Positions 22,131 through 22,598 of a stretch of 22,598 nucleotides of DNA are shown in pieces. The stretch is from NCBI GenBank assembly GCA_031367405.1, contig JANLPT010000018.1, positions 1-22,598 on the forward strand, in the 5' to 3' direction. The position numbers and the translations under genes are program-made. Numbering within the stretch: position 1 is the stretch's first letter; every line of letters begins with the position of its first letter. This DNA is from JALHNI01 sp031367405 (GTDB lineage Bacteria > Acidobacteriota > Terriglobia > Bryobacterales > Bryobacteraceae). A model generated the notes under the pieces. That model searched no databases, was not told the origin of the DNA, and saw only the letters and a program-made list of their open reading frames with translations.

Positions 22131-22361
22131 CTAGGGCTGTTTTTCTGTCACCGGCGGCCCGCGAAACTCCGGCCGCAGCTTCCGAACGGCGCAATCCCGC
22201 AGATAAAGGTTGATCAGATTTTGATAAGGCATTCCCAACTCGGCTGCGGTGCATTTGAAATAATCGACCGATTCGGTATCCAGCCGAATCGTCACTTGGC
22301 GCTTCAATTGCTTCGTATACGGGTTCTTGATGAATTTTGAAAAATCGTAGTTGCTTCTCAT
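22131..22361 (-). CDS. brnA: BrnA-type antitoxin (ribbon-helix-helix)
   Basis: This 76-residue protein starts at ATG 22361, 6 nt after GGAG; the open frame to 22466 lies in the toxin gene. The core KRQVTIRLDTESVDYFKCTAAELGMPYQNLINLYLRD (20-56) is the BrnA pattern: a beta-strand (VTIRLD) for DNA binding, then two helices with the conserved YQ.LIN before the end. BrnA antitoxins dimerise through a ribbon-helix-helix, bind and silence the BrnT ribonuclease, and repress their own operon. The start overlaps the toxin stop as ATGA, the usual toxin-first order. The C-terminal 14 residues (PEFRGPPVTEKQP) are dispensable-looking. A Lys-rich N-terminus (KNPYTKQLKR) is unremarkable. Confidence 0.9.
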   Translation of the reverse strand: MRSNYDFSKFIKNPYTKQLKRQVTIRLDTESVDYFKCTAAELGMPYQNLINLYLRDCAVRKLRPEFRGPPVTEKQP

Positions 22362-22598
22362 TGGTAACTCCAATAGTCCAGTTCTTCGGAGGCCGTCGCT
22401 TTCCTTGCTGAAATCAGTCGGATCACCGTTGATTCGTCCCGGTAGCAATGGCTCACGATCAGGCACTGCGCTGCCAAACTGTACCCCAGCAAAAGAAACC
22501 GGTCCTCCGCCGACGAGTGATCGGGGTCATCTATCAAGCGCGCTTTCTCGTCAAGAAAAACGGTCTTCGCTTCTTCAAACGAAATCCCATGCTTGGTC
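22358..22598 (-). CDS. brnT: BrnT-type toxin, 5' end outside the window
   Basis: This is a partial gene: 79 codons and the stop are present, and the start lies beyond the right edge. The frame reads TKHGISFEEAKTVFLDEKAR, then a D-DPDHS segment, ERFLLLGYS-like core (here EDRFLLLGYS), LIVSHCYRDESTVIRLISARKATASE and a C-terminal LDYWSYQ. That is the BrnT family in order: the KHG-isFeEA-VF opening after a missing N-x-x-K start, the R-LLG strand, the V-Y/H-x-R strands and the IRLISARKAT signature. BrnT is a RelE-fold ribonuclease that stops translation under stress. It ends four bases inside the antitoxin start (ATGA), so the two are translationally coupled. Only a few N-terminal residues should be missing. 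Confidence 0.93.
   Translation of the reverse strand, partial: TKHGISFEEAKTVFLDEKARLIDDPDHSSAEDRFLLLGYSLAAQCLIVSHCYRDESTVIRLISARKATASEELDYWSYQ

Noticed and set aside
1..22598. CRISPR arrays, tRNA or rRNA genes, intact insertion sequences
   Set aside because: No regularly spaced repeats, no cloverleaf-like segment in the intergenic gaps and no transposase motifs were found by reading both strands.

Overview
The window looks like chromosome of an acidobacterium of the Bryobacterales/Solibacter type. The grounds are a secreted protein with the TIGR03437-type domain that is hugely expanded in that group, a heme/copper-monooxygenase-like secreted protein of the kind common there, a remnant of an N-terminal family frequent in soil Acidobacteria, and GC-rich DNA. 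The taxonomic call is inference. No rRNA, tRNA, CRISPR array or intact insertion sequence was seen.

Layout. 1-352 has no intact gene, only a 23-codon remnant (77-148). 474-2210 (-) is a secreted TIGR03437-type protein. 2563-2742 (+) is a small tatA, separated by a strong bidirectional terminator from an HU-like gene (2859-3203, -). recA follows (3476-4555, -), with its own terminator and a palindrome at its predicted transcription start.

4782-14739 (+) is one tightly packed, probably co-transcribed run of eleven genes: two GYF_2-RDD membrane proteins, two zinc-ribbon membrane proteins flanking a polytopic membrane protein, a DUF4129 protein fused to an N-terminal membrane domain, a DUF4350 protein, a MoxR AAA+ ATPase, a DUF58 protein, a SpoIIM-like (DUF95) protein and a third RDD protein. 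From DUF4129 to the last RDD this is the recurrent MoxR/DUF58 cluster, presumably a membrane-associated chaperone system. The 5' GYF/zinc-ribbon part is the unusual addition. A secreted cytochrome c/PHM-like protein (14753-16051) follows after 13 nt.

16056-18643 (-) is a compact three-gene unit: a PLD-like protein, a small secreted unknown and a secreted purple-acid-phosphatase-like enzyme. Divergent to it is a secreted protein with a possible kinase-like core (18784-19752, +). The right end (19835-22598, -) reads, in transcription order, brnT (cut by the window end), brnA, a membrane-anchored amidase and an actin/MreB-like ATPase. The stop of the amidase gene overlaps the start of the actin-like gene, so those two probably act together. 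The most interesting items are the extended MoxR operon, the amidase/actin-like pair, the secreted kinase-like candidate and several unassigned inverted repeats in promoter or leader regions.
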